NCBI GenBank assembly: GCA_965224815.1
Contig: CBDDAF010000003.1
Span: 1,488,001-1,552,000, forward strand
DNA from: CAYPEL01 sp036479985
GTDB lineage: Bacteria > Pseudomonadota > Gammaproteobacteria > DSM-19610
Length of the DNA: 64,000 bases
Reading direction: 5' to 3'
Of this stretch, positions 44,695-54,222 are shown piece by piece (position 1 is the first letter of the stretch; each line of letters starts with the position of its first letter). Below the pieces are notes generated by a model. That model made no database searches, was not told the origin of the DNA, and saw only the letters and a list, made by a program, of their open reading frames with translations. Made by a program: the position numbers and the translations under genes.

Positions 44695-46260
44695 TCAATG
44701 CCGAAAATGCCGCATTCCGGTAAACACCATTGCCATGCCATGTTCATCTGCTGCTGCAATAACTTCTTCATCGCGCATCGAGCCGCCCGGTTGAATCACC
44801 GCGCTAATTCCCGCTTCGGCCGCCTTATCGATACCATCCCGGAATGGAAAAAATGCATCTGACGCCATCACTGAACCGGACACTTCCAGACCAGCCTGTT
44901 CGGCCTTAATACCGGCGATACGGGCGCTATTTATCCGGCTCATCTGGCCCGCACCAACACCGATAGTCATACCATCTTTTGCGTAAACAATGGCATTAGA
45001 TTTGACGAATTTCGCGACTCGCCAGGCAAACAACAAATGACTGAGCTGCGCTTCACTCGGCGCTTGTTTTGTCACAACACGCGTTTCTTTCAGCAATTCC
45101 AGATCCGCATCCTGCACCAGTAACCCACCATTGATACGTTTAAAATCCAGGCGTTTTAAAGGCTCTTCCGGCCATTGGCCAGTTACCAGGACACGCACAT
45201 TCTTTTTTTCACCAAATACTGGTAACGCATCCTCAGCAATCGACGGAACAACAATCACTTCGACAAACTGACGGTCAATAATTGCCTTGGCAGTGTCTAT
45301 ATCAAGCTCCTGATTAAACGCGATAATGCCACCGAATGCAGATTCCGGATCGGTGTTATAAGCACGGTTATATGCGTCGAGTAAATCAGCGCCGTAGGCG
45401 ACACCGCAAGGATTCGCATGCTTGACGATGACACAGGCTGGCCCTTCATCAAATTGCTTTACGCATTCAAGTGCGGCATCCGTATCGGCAACATTATTAT
45501 AGGAAAGTTCTTTACCTTGTAATTGGCGCGCAGACGCAATCGACGACTCGCTTGCATTATGTTCTTTATAAAAGGCGGCCTGCTGATGTGGATTTTCACC
45601 GTAACGCATGGTCTGCACCTGTTTGTATTGCAGGCTCAGTGTTTGCGGGAAAGCCTGGCGCTCATAACCTTCACTGATAGTGCCAAGATAGTTGGCGATC
45701 GCACCGTCGTAACGGGCAGTATGTTCAAATGCTTTTACTGCCAGTTGATAGCGAACAGAATCTTTGACTTCACCTTGATGAGCAGACATGTCATCGATGA
45801 CTTTCTGAAAATCGGCATGATCAACCACCACGGTAACAGCCGCATGGTTCTTGGCAGCAGCACGCAGCAAGGTCGGGCCACCAATATCTATATTTTCAAT
45901 CGCGGTAGGTAAATCACAGTCGGGCTTGGCAACGGTTTGTTCGAAGGGATACAAATTCACCACGACCAGATCAATCGGTGGAATACACTGTTGCTCCATC
46001 ACCGCATCATCGGTGCCACGGCGGCCTAAAATACCACCGTGTATTTTTGGATGCAGGGTTTTAACTCGGCCATCCATCATCTCAGGAAAACCCGTGTAAT
46101 CGGCTACTTCGATAACGGATATTCCGCTCTCTGTCAGCAGTTTGGCAGTGCCGCCAGTTGAGAGAATTTCAACGCCCGATTTTTGCAGCTGCTGTGCAAA
46201 CTCAACGATACCGGTTTTATCCGAGACACTGATTAGGGCGCGTTGTATTTTTGTTGGCAT
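44695..46260 (-). CDS. purH: Bifunctional AICAR formyltransferase / IMP cyclohydrolase
   Basis: The last two steps of IMP synthesis. The N-terminal cyclohydrolase (MGS-like) domain has ALISVSDKTGIVEFAQQL, and the C-terminal transformylase has MRYGENPHQQAAFY and CVIVKHANPCGVAYG. The ATG at 46260 starts within 7 residues of the family start (521 aa); a GTG at 46275 is in frame. It lies upstream of purD. Confidence 0.95.
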   Translation of the reverse strand: MPTKIQRALISVSDKTGIVEFAQQLQKSGVEILSTGGTAKLLTESGISVIEVADYTGFPEMMDGRVKTLHPKIHGGILGRRGTDDAVMEQQCIPPIDLVVVNLYPFEQTVAKPDCDLPTAIENIDIGGPTLLRAAAKNHAAVTVVVDHADFQKVIDDMSAHQGEVKDSVRYQLAVKAFEHTARYDGAIANYLGTISEGYERQAFPQTLSLQYKQVQTMRYGENPHQQAAFYKEHNASESSIASARQLQGKELSYNNVADTDAALECVKQFDEGPACVIVKHANPCGVAYGADLLDAYNRAYNTDPESAFGGIIAFNQELDIDTAKAIIDRQFVEVIVVPSIAEDALPVFGEKKNVRVLVTGQWPEEPLKRLDFKRINGGLLVQDADLELLKETRVVTKQAPSEAQLSHLLFAWRVAKFVKSNAIVYAKDGMTIGVGAGQMSRINSARIAGIKAEQAGLEVSGSVMASDAFFPFRDGIDKAAEAGISAVIQPGGSMRDEEVIAAADEHGMAMVFTGMRHFRH

Positions 46261-46316
46261 AGATATAGTAATCACCTGGGAAATCGCAACGATTTATATT
46301 GTACCAAACGAATCTA

Positions 46317-46540
46317 AATTATTGGCTACGGAATCCACAGAAGAGTGCGGAAAATAAATACACCTGATCGCCGTGTATCGCACCTTTGCAATTGGTGAAA
46401 ATACTGTAGGAGCGGCTTTAGCCGCGATAGTCGATGCACCCATCGCGGCTAAAGCCGCTCCTACAATTTAACTCAGAGAGCTGAGTCAGCCGCCAGCCGA
46501 ATAGACGTTTTTATTTTTCCGTGTTCTTCCGTGGCTATAA
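46317..46540. repeat. Composite repeat: REP copy 11 inside a CACGGAA palindrome
   Basis: Outer arms are TTGGCTACGGAATCCACAGA.. (46317-46360) and TTTTTCCGTGTTCTTCCGTG.. (46508-46540). The REP core TGTAGGAGCGGCTTTAGCCG..CTACA occupies 46405-46465. The right outer arm ends at the fis stop. Confidence 0.75.
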
Positions 46541-46542
46541 AA

Positions 46543-46824
46543 CTAAAGAAGGCCGTATATCTTAAGCTTCTTACGCAATGTACTGCGGTTTATACCCAAC
46601 ACTTCAGCCGCTTTTGTCTGGTTACCGCGCATATGCAGCATCACGCTCTCAAACATGGCCTGTTCCACTTCACCGATCACCATGCCGTACACTTGTTCTG
46701 CATCATGGCCGTCAAGGTCCATAAAATACAATTCAAGTGCAGACTGTACGGCGGTACGTAAAGGTTGCTTACGCCGCTCTTGCTGCTGCTGGTTTATTTC
46801 ACCGCCAGAAATCACCGCACTCAT
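46543..46824 (-). CDS. fis: DNA-binding protein Fis
   Basis: A nucleoid protein and global regulator. The C-terminal helix-turn-helix NQTKAAEVLGINRSTLRKKL is canonical, preceded by the dimerisation helices (ESVMLHMRGNQ). The size is 93 aa, near the usual 98. The ATG overlaps the dusB stop by 4 bases, matching the dusB-fis operon. Confidence 0.95.
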   Translation of the reverse strand: MSAVISGGEINQQQQERRKQPLRTAVQSALELYFMDLDGHDAEQVYGMVIGEVEQAMFESVMLHMRGNQTKAAEVLGINRSTLRKKLKIYGLL

Positions 46825-47807
46825 GCTGCTAGCTCCGCGTTTATTACCAGGCCATCAAAGAACCGATCTGCCAATTGTAATTGTTCTACACTATTTTCTG
46901 ATTGATTGATTTGTTGCCGAAATGCGCCACCACCAATTTGGCCTTTGCTGTACCAGGCAATGTGTTTGCGCGCTACGCGCACACCGGTAAATTCACCATA
47001 AAACTCATACAAGTTTGACATATGATTTTTCATAATCGAACGGATCTCCTCAACATCAGGCTTTGGTAAAATTTCGCCTGTATTTAAATAATTTTCGATT
47101 TCTCGAAATATCCAGGGCCGGCCCTGTGCAGCGCGGCCTATCATTATGGCGTCTGCACCGGTCCGTTCCAGTACATAACGCGCTTTATGCGGGCTACTGA
47201 TATCACCATTAGCAATCACCGGAATCGAAACTGACTGTTTAACAACAGCTATGGTTTCGTATTCAGCATCGCCTCTATAAGCACATTGCCTGGTGCGCCC
47301 GTGTATTGCCAATGCCTGTATGCCAGATTGTTCGGCAATATGTGCAATAGCAAGTGCATTCCGGTTTTCCGTATCCCAACCAGTACGGATTTTTAGAGTT
47401 ACCGGCACCTCGACAGAACTGACTACCGCTTCAAGAATTCTGCCAACCAATTTTTCATCTTTTAATAAGGCAGACCCGGCGAATACATTACACACTTTCT
47501 TTGCCGGACAGCCCATATTGATGTCAATAATCTGCGCACCATGTTCGACATTAAACTTCGCAGCATCAGCCATCATTTGCGGATCAGCACCGGCAATTTG
47601 CACCGACTTGGGTTCCGCTTCACCTCGATGATCCATTCTGCGTAATGTCTGCTTACTGCCACGCAAGGCAGAATTACAGGACACCATTTCCGAAACAGCT
47701 AACCCGGCCCCCATACTTCGACACAACTGACGAAAAGGACGGTCAGTGACACCCGCCATCGGCGCGAGTATTAAATTATTACGAAGTTTATAAGGACCTA
47801 TCTGCAT
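46821..47807 (-). CDS. dusB: tRNA-dihydrouridine synthase B
   Basis: An FMN enzyme reducing uridines in tRNA. LAPMAGVTDRPFRQLCR starts the TIM barrel, MGCPAKKVC contains the catalytic Cys, and IHGRTRQCAYRG and GDISSPHKA are the conserved FMN/tRNA contacts. The ATG at 47807 (328 aa) matches the E. coli start better than the one at 47828. First gene of dusB-fis. Confidence 0.95.
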   Translation of the reverse strand: MQIGPYKLRNNLILAPMAGVTDRPFRQLCRSMGAGLAVSEMVSCNSALRGSKQTLRRMDHRGEAEPKSVQIAGADPQMMADAAKFNVEHGAQIIDINMGCPAKKVCNVFAGSALLKDEKLVGRILEAVVSSVEVPVTLKIRTGWDTENRNALAIAHIAEQSGIQALAIHGRTRQCAYRGDAEYETIAVVKQSVSIPVIANGDISSPHKARYVLERTGADAIMIGRAAQGRPWIFREIENYLNTGEILPKPDVEEIRSIMKNHMSNLYEFYGEFTGVRVARKHIAWYSKGQIGGGAFRQQINQSENSVEQLQLADRFFDGLVINAELAA

Positions 47808-48072
47808 CAGTTTGCAACACAGATTCATTTAACAAGGTGAAAAGAGTTGTTGATCATACGCATCGAAGCAGCTGGAAGGAAGCTATCCGGGAAAGAAAAA
47901 TAAAATAAAAAATTCACTCGTAAAGTTAGCATCAGTCAATCAATGATTTGTCCGCACAAGCTTGACAGAGCGCTAATAATTTATTGTTAACATTGTTTAT
48001 TATTACTTGCGAATTTACTTAAGCAACTTCTTATTTATTCGTATTACTTATCAATGGAAACGGTATAAATAC

Positions 48073-48133
48073 TGTAGGAGCGGCTTTAGCCGCGATGAAT
48101 GCAACGCCCATCGCGGCTAAAGCCGCTCCTACA
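48073..48133. repeat. REP/MITE-like palindrome, copy 12 (last copy)
   Basis: TGTAGGAGCGGCTTTAGCCG with its complement; a long outer arm resembling copy 10 is at the left (TTCGTATTACTTATC). The 421-base gap 47829-48249 holds this element and otherwise AT-rich sequence without a gene; the dusB promoter should lie in it. Confidence 0.85.
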
Positions 48134-48249
48134 AGGCATCATAATTTAATAACGGTTTCTTAATGAATATGTAGGCCAAACGAAAAGAGATTGTGTAAAA
48201 ACCACCAGACAAAATAATTATGATTGGCCGATAAGCCAGGAGAACGCGC

Positions 48250-49185
48250 TTAAAGAAATTCGAGTTGGAAAGAAACCGCCTGCTTACCCGGGTCAACCAC
48301 TTCAAGCACTAGATGGGTTTTTTCACCTGGCTGAAATCCCTGACCGTCGATCTGATCTTCAGGCAGATACTCGTCCGGCTCAAAACGCCGAACGGATACA
48401 GGAGTACCCGAAACATCTGAGAACGACACCTCAAACACAGGGTAAGTTTGCGGAAAAGATGCGTCATTCAGAATAGTGGCACTCACCAGTAACGCATTCT
48501 TGACACGCGGATGATCCTTTATTTCACGCTCCAGGATTGCAATTTTGCTTATATCTCTGCGCAACGGAAGCTCGCAGTTCAGTACCGCACAATAACGTTC
48601 CATCCAGGGCCGAAGATTGGACTCAGCCGCCAGTTGAGCACGCTCTTTCCATACAAATTGCCCGGCAATTAAAAATGATAAAAAAACCGACGCTGCAGCA
48701 CCCCACCAAACTTTATTGGAAATATTGACACGTTTTTGTTCTGGCTCTTCACTAAGAACAGCGGCTTCCGCAGCCCGCTCAACACCAGGATGTTGAGTTA
48801 CCGCATCTACATCGGGTTGTTCATCTGATTCATTATCAGTACTGGGCGCTTCATCAGGCGCTGCTTCTTCTACTTCTGTTTCAGGCTCATTCTGAGTTTC
48901 GTCTTGAGTCTCTTTAGCCTGGACATCGGCTTCAGCATCAATTTTTTCTACAGGTGCTTTTTTATCACTATTTGCCACCACAACTTCGGCAACATCATTA
49001 ATTTCCTGTTCTGCCGCCCGGATTCGTAACACTGCAATGCCTGCCTCATCCTGGGTATCGTATAACGAAGCCGTTGCATCAAAAACGTTTCGACAACCAC
49101 CACAACACACAAGCCCCTGCGCAACCGCCAGGTGACTACTGGTTATTTTGAATACATCCTGACAGGAAGTGCAAACGACGAACAT
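48250..49185 (-). CDS. DUF3426 zinc-ribbon membrane protein
   Basis: The N-terminal zinc ribbon (CTSCQ..CCGGC) is followed by a long acidic disordered stretch (about residues 75-150, Glu/Asp/Ala-rich), one transmembrane helix at about 163-180 (AAASVFLSFLIAGQFVW) and a C-terminal DUF3426 domain with ALLVSATILNDASFPQTYPVFEVS and RRFEPDEYLP. The size is 311 aa. Such proteins commonly lie beside prmA; the function is unknown. Confidence 0.88.
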   Translation of the reverse strand: MFVVCTSCQDVFKITSSHLAVAQGLVCCGGCRNVFDATASLYDTQDEAGIAVLRIRAAEQEINDVAEVVVANSDKKAPVEKIDAEADVQAKETQDETQNEPETEVEEAAPDEAPSTDNESDEQPDVDAVTQHPGVERAAEAAVLSEEPEQKRVNISNKVWWGAAASVFLSFLIAGQFVWKERAQLAAESNLRPWMERYCAVLNCELPLRRDISKIAILEREIKDHPRVKNALLVSATILNDASFPQTYPVFEVSFSDVSGTPVSVRRFEPDEYLPEDQIDGQGFQPGEKTHLVLEVVDPGKQAVSFQLEFL

Positions 49186-49300
49186 AATTTAAACGGTTAG
49201 CTCACAGAAAAAACGGTCTATTTGACCATACCAGATGTATTAGCGTCAGGCGTAGCTGATTTCCTGAATATTTCTTGTAGATGAAAGAGTTGGTGGGGTT

Positions 49301-50182
49301 CTAATACCTGGCACACACCAAACGCACCCAGCCTGCGCGCTCTACAATGGTATCCATCTGAGCATACGGTGAATAAGCTACCTTAACTTGCTCTGCTTGT
49401 TCAGCCAATATACCGGACAAGACAAGCACTCCCCCCGGTCTGACCTGACTTACCAGGGTATCCACCAACTCAATCAAAGGGTTAGCCAGAATATTGGCAA
49501 GTAATACGTCAGCCTTATAAATCAGTGGCAGCTCATCAGGTAATGCACAACTCAACTTCGTATCAACAGCATTTTGTTTTGCGTTGTTTTTTGTCGCCCA
49601 CAATGCCTGCTCGTCAATATCTGTGGCCCAGACCTCGTTAGCCCCTAACTTCAGCGAAGCAATCGCTAAAATTCCCGAACCGCAGCCAAAATCCAGCACC
49701 CGGCGGTCAACAGGTGGGTTGGCATCCAACCACTCTAGACAAAGCGCTGTGGTCGGATGCGTACCTGTGCCGAAAGCCAGACCTGGATCGAGATCGATGA
49801 TGATTGCGTCATCATCAGGTGGGCGCATCCCGGCCGGGCAAACCCATAACCGCGCCCCGAACTGCATCGGTTTGAAATCATCCAGCCAGACACGCTCCCA
49901 ATCACGGTCTTCCAGTGTTTCTACCTGCAAGCGATCTGCGAGGTCAATATCAAACACCTGCTGCATTTGTTGGCACAGCGTTTCTAGTGAAAACTTATTA
50001 TCAAATAAGGCAACCACACGTGTTGCAGACCATAAAGGTGTCTCGCCCGGGAGTGGCTCGAACATGGGTTGATCAGCCGCATCCTGGAAAGTGACTGACA
50101 ATGCGCCTTGTTGTTCGAAAAAATTACTGAGGGTTTCCGGATCAATTTCACCGGCTTCGATTGAGAGTTGTTGCCAGGGCAT
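49301..50182 (-). CDS. prmA: Ribosomal protein L11 methyltransferase
   Basis: PrmA trimethylates ribosomal protein L11. SAM motif I is VLDFGCGSGILAIASLKLGA, with motif IV VLLANILANPLIEL; the N-terminal L11-binding domain has DRDWERVWLDDFKPMQFG. The size is 293 aa. It follows accC by about 60 bases in the conserved accB-accC-prmA order. Confidence 0.95.
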   Translation of the reverse strand: MPWQQLSIEAGEIDPETLSNFFEQQGALSVTFQDAADQPMFEPLPGETPLWSATRVVALFDNKFSLETLCQQMQQVFDIDLADRLQVETLEDRDWERVWLDDFKPMQFGARLWVCPAGMRPPDDDAIIIDLDPGLAFGTGTHPTTALCLEWLDANPPVDRRVLDFGCGSGILAIASLKLGANEVWATDIDEQALWATKNNAKQNAVDTKLSCALPDELPLIYKADVLLANILANPLIELVDTLVSQVRPGGVLVLSGILAEQAEQVKVAYSPYAQMDTIVERAGWVRLVCARY

Positions 50183-50241
50183 TTGGGGATCGTAATATCA
50201 GAGATTTCTTAATGGTGTCGAATTTTTTACGCCACCAAAAA

Positions 50242-51582
<1,341 letters not shown>

Positions 51583-51595
51583 AGGATTTAAATAA

Positions 51596-51632
51596 CCGTA
51601 GGGTGGGGTGAGGCACGAACCCCACCATCCCA
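51596..51632. repeat. GTAGGGTGGG-type hairpin, copy 1
   Basis: GTAGGGTGGGGTGAGGCACG followed by AACCCCACC forms a short hairpin between accB and accC. A related copy lies at 52110. Confidence 0.7.
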
Positions 51633-52097
51633 CTACTCAATGACAAACAACGCCTGGCCATACTCAACCGGCTCAGCATTATCAACCAGGATGGCAGACA
51701 CCGTACCCGCCTTATCCGCTTCAATCTGATTAAGCATCTTCATCGCTTCGATAATGCACAGGGTATCACCCACACTCACTTGATGACCCACTTCAACAAA
51801 AGCCGAAGCCCCAGGAGAAGACGAGCGGTAAAAAGTGCCAACCATCGGCGAATCAACGGTATGTCCGGCTGGAATAGCGGCATCAACCGGCGAATCCGGC
51901 ACCCCAGCAGCAGCGGGAAGACCAGGAACACCAGGGCTTGCTGCCACTGGTGCCTGCATAATAATGGGAGCCGACGCAGCATTCGCAGGTGCATGCCGGC
52001 TGATCCGAACCGATTCCTCACCTTCGTGAATCTCGATCTCGGCAATGCCGGATTCATCCAGTAATTCGATGAGTTTTTTAACTTTGCGGATATCCAT
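51633..52097 (-). CDS. accB: Biotin carboxyl carrier protein of acetyl-CoA carboxylase
   Basis: The biotinylated lysine is in CIIEAMKMLNQIEADKAG. The N-terminal part MDIRKVKKLIELLDESGIAEIEI is typical, linked by an Ala/Pro-rich stretch. The size is 154 aa. First gene of accB-accC-prmA. Confidence 0.96.
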   Translation of the reverse strand: MDIRKVKKLIELLDESGIAEIEIHEGEESVRISRHAPANAASAPIIMQAPVAASPGVPGLPAAAGVPDSPVDAAIPAGHTVDSPMVGTFYRSSSPGASAFVEVGHQVSVGDTLCIIEAMKMLNQIEADKAGTVSAILVDNAEPVEYGQALFVIE

Positions 52098-52109
52098 TAA
52101 CTATTCACC

Positions 52110-52141
52110 CGTAGGGTGGGCTGAGGTACGAAGCCCACCGT
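52110..52141. repeat. GTAGGGTGGG-type hairpin, copy 2
   Basis: GTAGGGTGGGCTGAGGTACG followed by AAGCCCACC, upstream of accB. TTTGGTGGCGTAA at 52146-52158 just beyond it is the exact reverse complement of 50227-50239 on the other side of accC. Confidence 0.7.
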
Positions 52142-52248
52142 AGACTTTGGTGGCGTAAGAAAACTCACCCCTAGACAATAGTGGGCAGTATAAGTGAAGA
52201 CCCTAAGAATGTGTAGCGAAAAGCGGCTATATTCGCCGAATTGACTGA

Positions 52249-52698
52249 TTAGGAGGGATGATCCTGTAGATAGGAAATTGCAGCTTGCAATGCTAATTCA
52301 TAACCAATCGCCCCCAAACCTGAGATTACTCCGACGGCTATATCAGAAAAGTAGGAATGCTTACGAAACTCCTCCCGGGCATGGATGTTGGATAAATGCA
52401 CTTCAATAAAGGGGATATTAACCGCTAGTAAGGCATCGCGGAGAGCCACACTACTATGAGTAAATCCTGCTGGATTAATAATTATGAAATCAACTGATTG
52501 AACAATTGCATTGTGGATATGTTCTATAAGCTCATGCTCCGCATTTGATTGCAAACAATCAAGTGCATATCCAGCACGTTGGGCAACTAAAACTAACTTC
52601 TTATTAATAACATCAAGTGATTCTGAGCCATAGTGGCCTGGCTCCCTTGAACCCAACAGATTAATATTCGGACCATTAAGTGCTAGAATTTTTCGCAT
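52249..52698 (-). CDS. aroQ: 3-dehydroquinate dehydratase, type II
   Basis: Dehydrates 3-dehydroquinate in the shikimate pathway. LALNGPNINLLGSREPGHYG holds the active-site Tyr, and INPAGFTHSSVALRDAL and FIEVHLSNIHAREEFRKHS hold the conserved Asn, His and Arg. The size is 149 aa. It precedes accB as in many gammaproteobacteria. It is the last recognisable housekeeping gene before the accessory region. Confidence 0.95.
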   Translation of the reverse strand: MRKILALNGPNINLLGSREPGHYGSESLDVINKKLVLVAQRAGYALDCLQSNAEHELIEHIHNAIVQSVDFIIINPAGFTHSSVALRDALLAVNIPFIEVHLSNIHAREEFRKHSYFSDIAVGVISGLGAIGYELALQAAISYLQDHPS

Positions 52699-52786
52699 TT
52701 CGTTGAAGATTTCGATTAAAAATTTTAACTATAGTAACAGCCAACAAGAATTTCAGTCTAGTTAGTCGCACCTGAAGTATTCGCTA

Positions 52787-52966
52787 TTAAGTCAGCGATA
52801 GTTTTCGTTCAAGCAGATAAATCGACGGCCGAGTGAAGATTATTCGAACCAAAATACACGGCCAATAAAATAATGCCAACAGCCTGGCCAGATTATATGC
52901 CGCAGCTGCTCGGAGAGTGTTCAGAATGCTGTGCCAATTAAATATCCAGCCGCCGTCCAGTACCCC
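52787..52966 (-). other. Possible gene remnant (60-codon open frame without start)
   Basis: The reverse strand is open from 52966 to a TAA at 52787 and reads ..VLDGGWIFNWHSILNTLRAA, then AYNLARLLALFYWPCILVRI and IFTRPSIYLLERKL. The composition (Trp, Leu, Ile, Arg, hydrophobic segments) looks like the C-terminal part of a membrane-associated protein. No ATG/GTG start is present and I cannot name a family. The rest of the gap 52699-53096 shows nothing. Confidence 0.3.
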
Positions 52967-53096
52967 TCAAAATAAATCGATAGCCGGGACAATGTCAAAT
53001 TTCAGTTGTATATCGTAACGATCCATCTCTTTGATGCATTTGTATTCCTCTCTAATTTCCTTAAAATTAATAACTTGGCAATTGTTCAGACTTTCC

Positions 53097-53711
53097 CTAT
53101 GTCTTGCCAGCGCCTGCTACTTTGGACCGTATATATTGTTCCTGATACTCTATAGCTAGCTGCTTTGCATTCATTAGCTGCTCTGATTGCATTTGATCTG
53201 CCAACATGTCTCGCCCTTTTCCAGACGTTTTGTATCCTTGAGCATAGGCCGTATTTAACCATGCATACGCCTTTACAAAATCCTGTGGTACACCGTTACC
53301 TTCCATATACATAAGACCAAGATTGTGTTGTGCAATGCTATATCCTTGCTGCGCTGATTTTAGATACCACTGAAATGCTTCATTGTAGTTCTGCTCAACA
53401 CCCTGTGCATTACTATAGGCATACCCAAGATCATACTGTGCACCAGCATGTCCCTGCTCTGCAGCCAGCCTGAACCAATTAACTGCCTGTCCATAATTCT
53501 TTGGTACACCTTCACCAGTATTATGCATTACTCCAAGAATATATTGTGCTGCAGAAAAACCATTCTTTGCTGATTCTGTACAGGGTTTAACTGCTTGGGC
53601 AATCTCATTATCTGAAACATGCTTAATACACTTTTCATCATTAGAGCCGGATATCAGAATACCCAGCACTATTGAAATAACAATTATTACAATAAATCCT
53701 ATTAATTTCAT
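53097..53711 (-). CDS. Membrane-anchored Sel1-like repeat protein
   Basis: An N-terminal hydrophobic segment (MKLIGFIVIIVISIVLGILI) anchors or exports the protein. Sel1-type repeats follow (AAQYILGVMHNTGEGVPKNY, AGAQYDLGYAYSNAQGVEQN, IAQHNLGLMYMEGNGVPQDF), each with the helix-turn-helix pattern of 36 residues. Sel1 repeats are protein-interaction scaffolds. The ATG at 53711 gives 204 aa. The partner is not evident. Confidence 0.82.
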   Translation of the reverse strand: MKLIGFIVIIVISIVLGILISGSNDEKCIKHVSDNEIAQAVKPCTESAKNGFSAAQYILGVMHNTGEGVPKNYGQAVNWFRLAAEQGHAGAQYDLGYAYSNAQGVEQNYNEAFQWYLKSAQQGYSIAQHNLGLMYMEGNGVPQDFVKAYAWLNTAYAQGYKTSGKGRDMLADQMQSEQLMNAKQLAIEYQEQYIRSKVAGAGKT

Positions 53712-53903
53712 ATATATAGTTTCGATACAATTAAAATTGTTCAATTATCAAGCTTAGTACTAAAACGTTTTATTTTAAACGTTACACATTAAAAAATACT
53801 CTTCAATACGCTTGCAAAATCAACCGCAATTCAGCAAAACAACTGAGCGCATCTTGTTAGACGCGTTGAAGTATAATATACGCTAACAATAGCTCTGCCG
53901 TGT

Positions 53904-54211
53904 GTTCTGGATGATGATGGCAAACTGATTCGATTAAAATATAATGATCTAAGTCGGCAAATTTCATCAATATTCTTTCTATCTGACAGCGTTTTGGAGA
54001 TCGATGCAATGAATCAGGCTATCGGTTGCAACCTGTCTTTCCCGTTTCTACGTGACAACAACGGAGAGGTGCTGTTAATCGAACCGAAGAGAGGTGCACT
54101 GATCTCCTTTCCAAGCAACCCGGCCCGGTCTTCGGGCATGAAGTGATAGATGATTTCCGCATGACCGTCGTCGACTGGTATACAGCAAATTTTCCTGACA
54201 TCAGCTCATAG
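53904..54211 (+). pseudogene. Degraded 2OG-Fe(II) oxygenase gene fragment
   Basis: The first frame (from 53904; the preceding in-frame stop is at 53874) reads VLDDDGKLIRLKYNDLSRQI..SIFFLSDS..LSFPFLRDNNGEVLLIEPKRGALISFPSNPAR and ends at TGA 54144. From 54131 a second frame continues FGHEVIDDFRMTVVDWYTA to TAG at 54209. Joined, the segment resembles the C-terminal half of a prolyl-4-hydroxylase-type oxygenase, with GALISFPS, the distal His (GHEV) and the 2OG-binding Arg (FRMTVVDWY). The HxD part and the N-terminus are missing. The frame slip is near 54127-54131. Confidence 0.55.
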
Positions 54212-54222
54212 CTTTAACCCTC

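Noticed and set aside
6624..48133. CRISPR array
   Set aside because: The repeated palindromes are scattered singly between genes with no regular spacers.
54019..54201. 60-codon reverse ORF
   Set aside because: Opposite strand to the oxygenase relic, with no motif.
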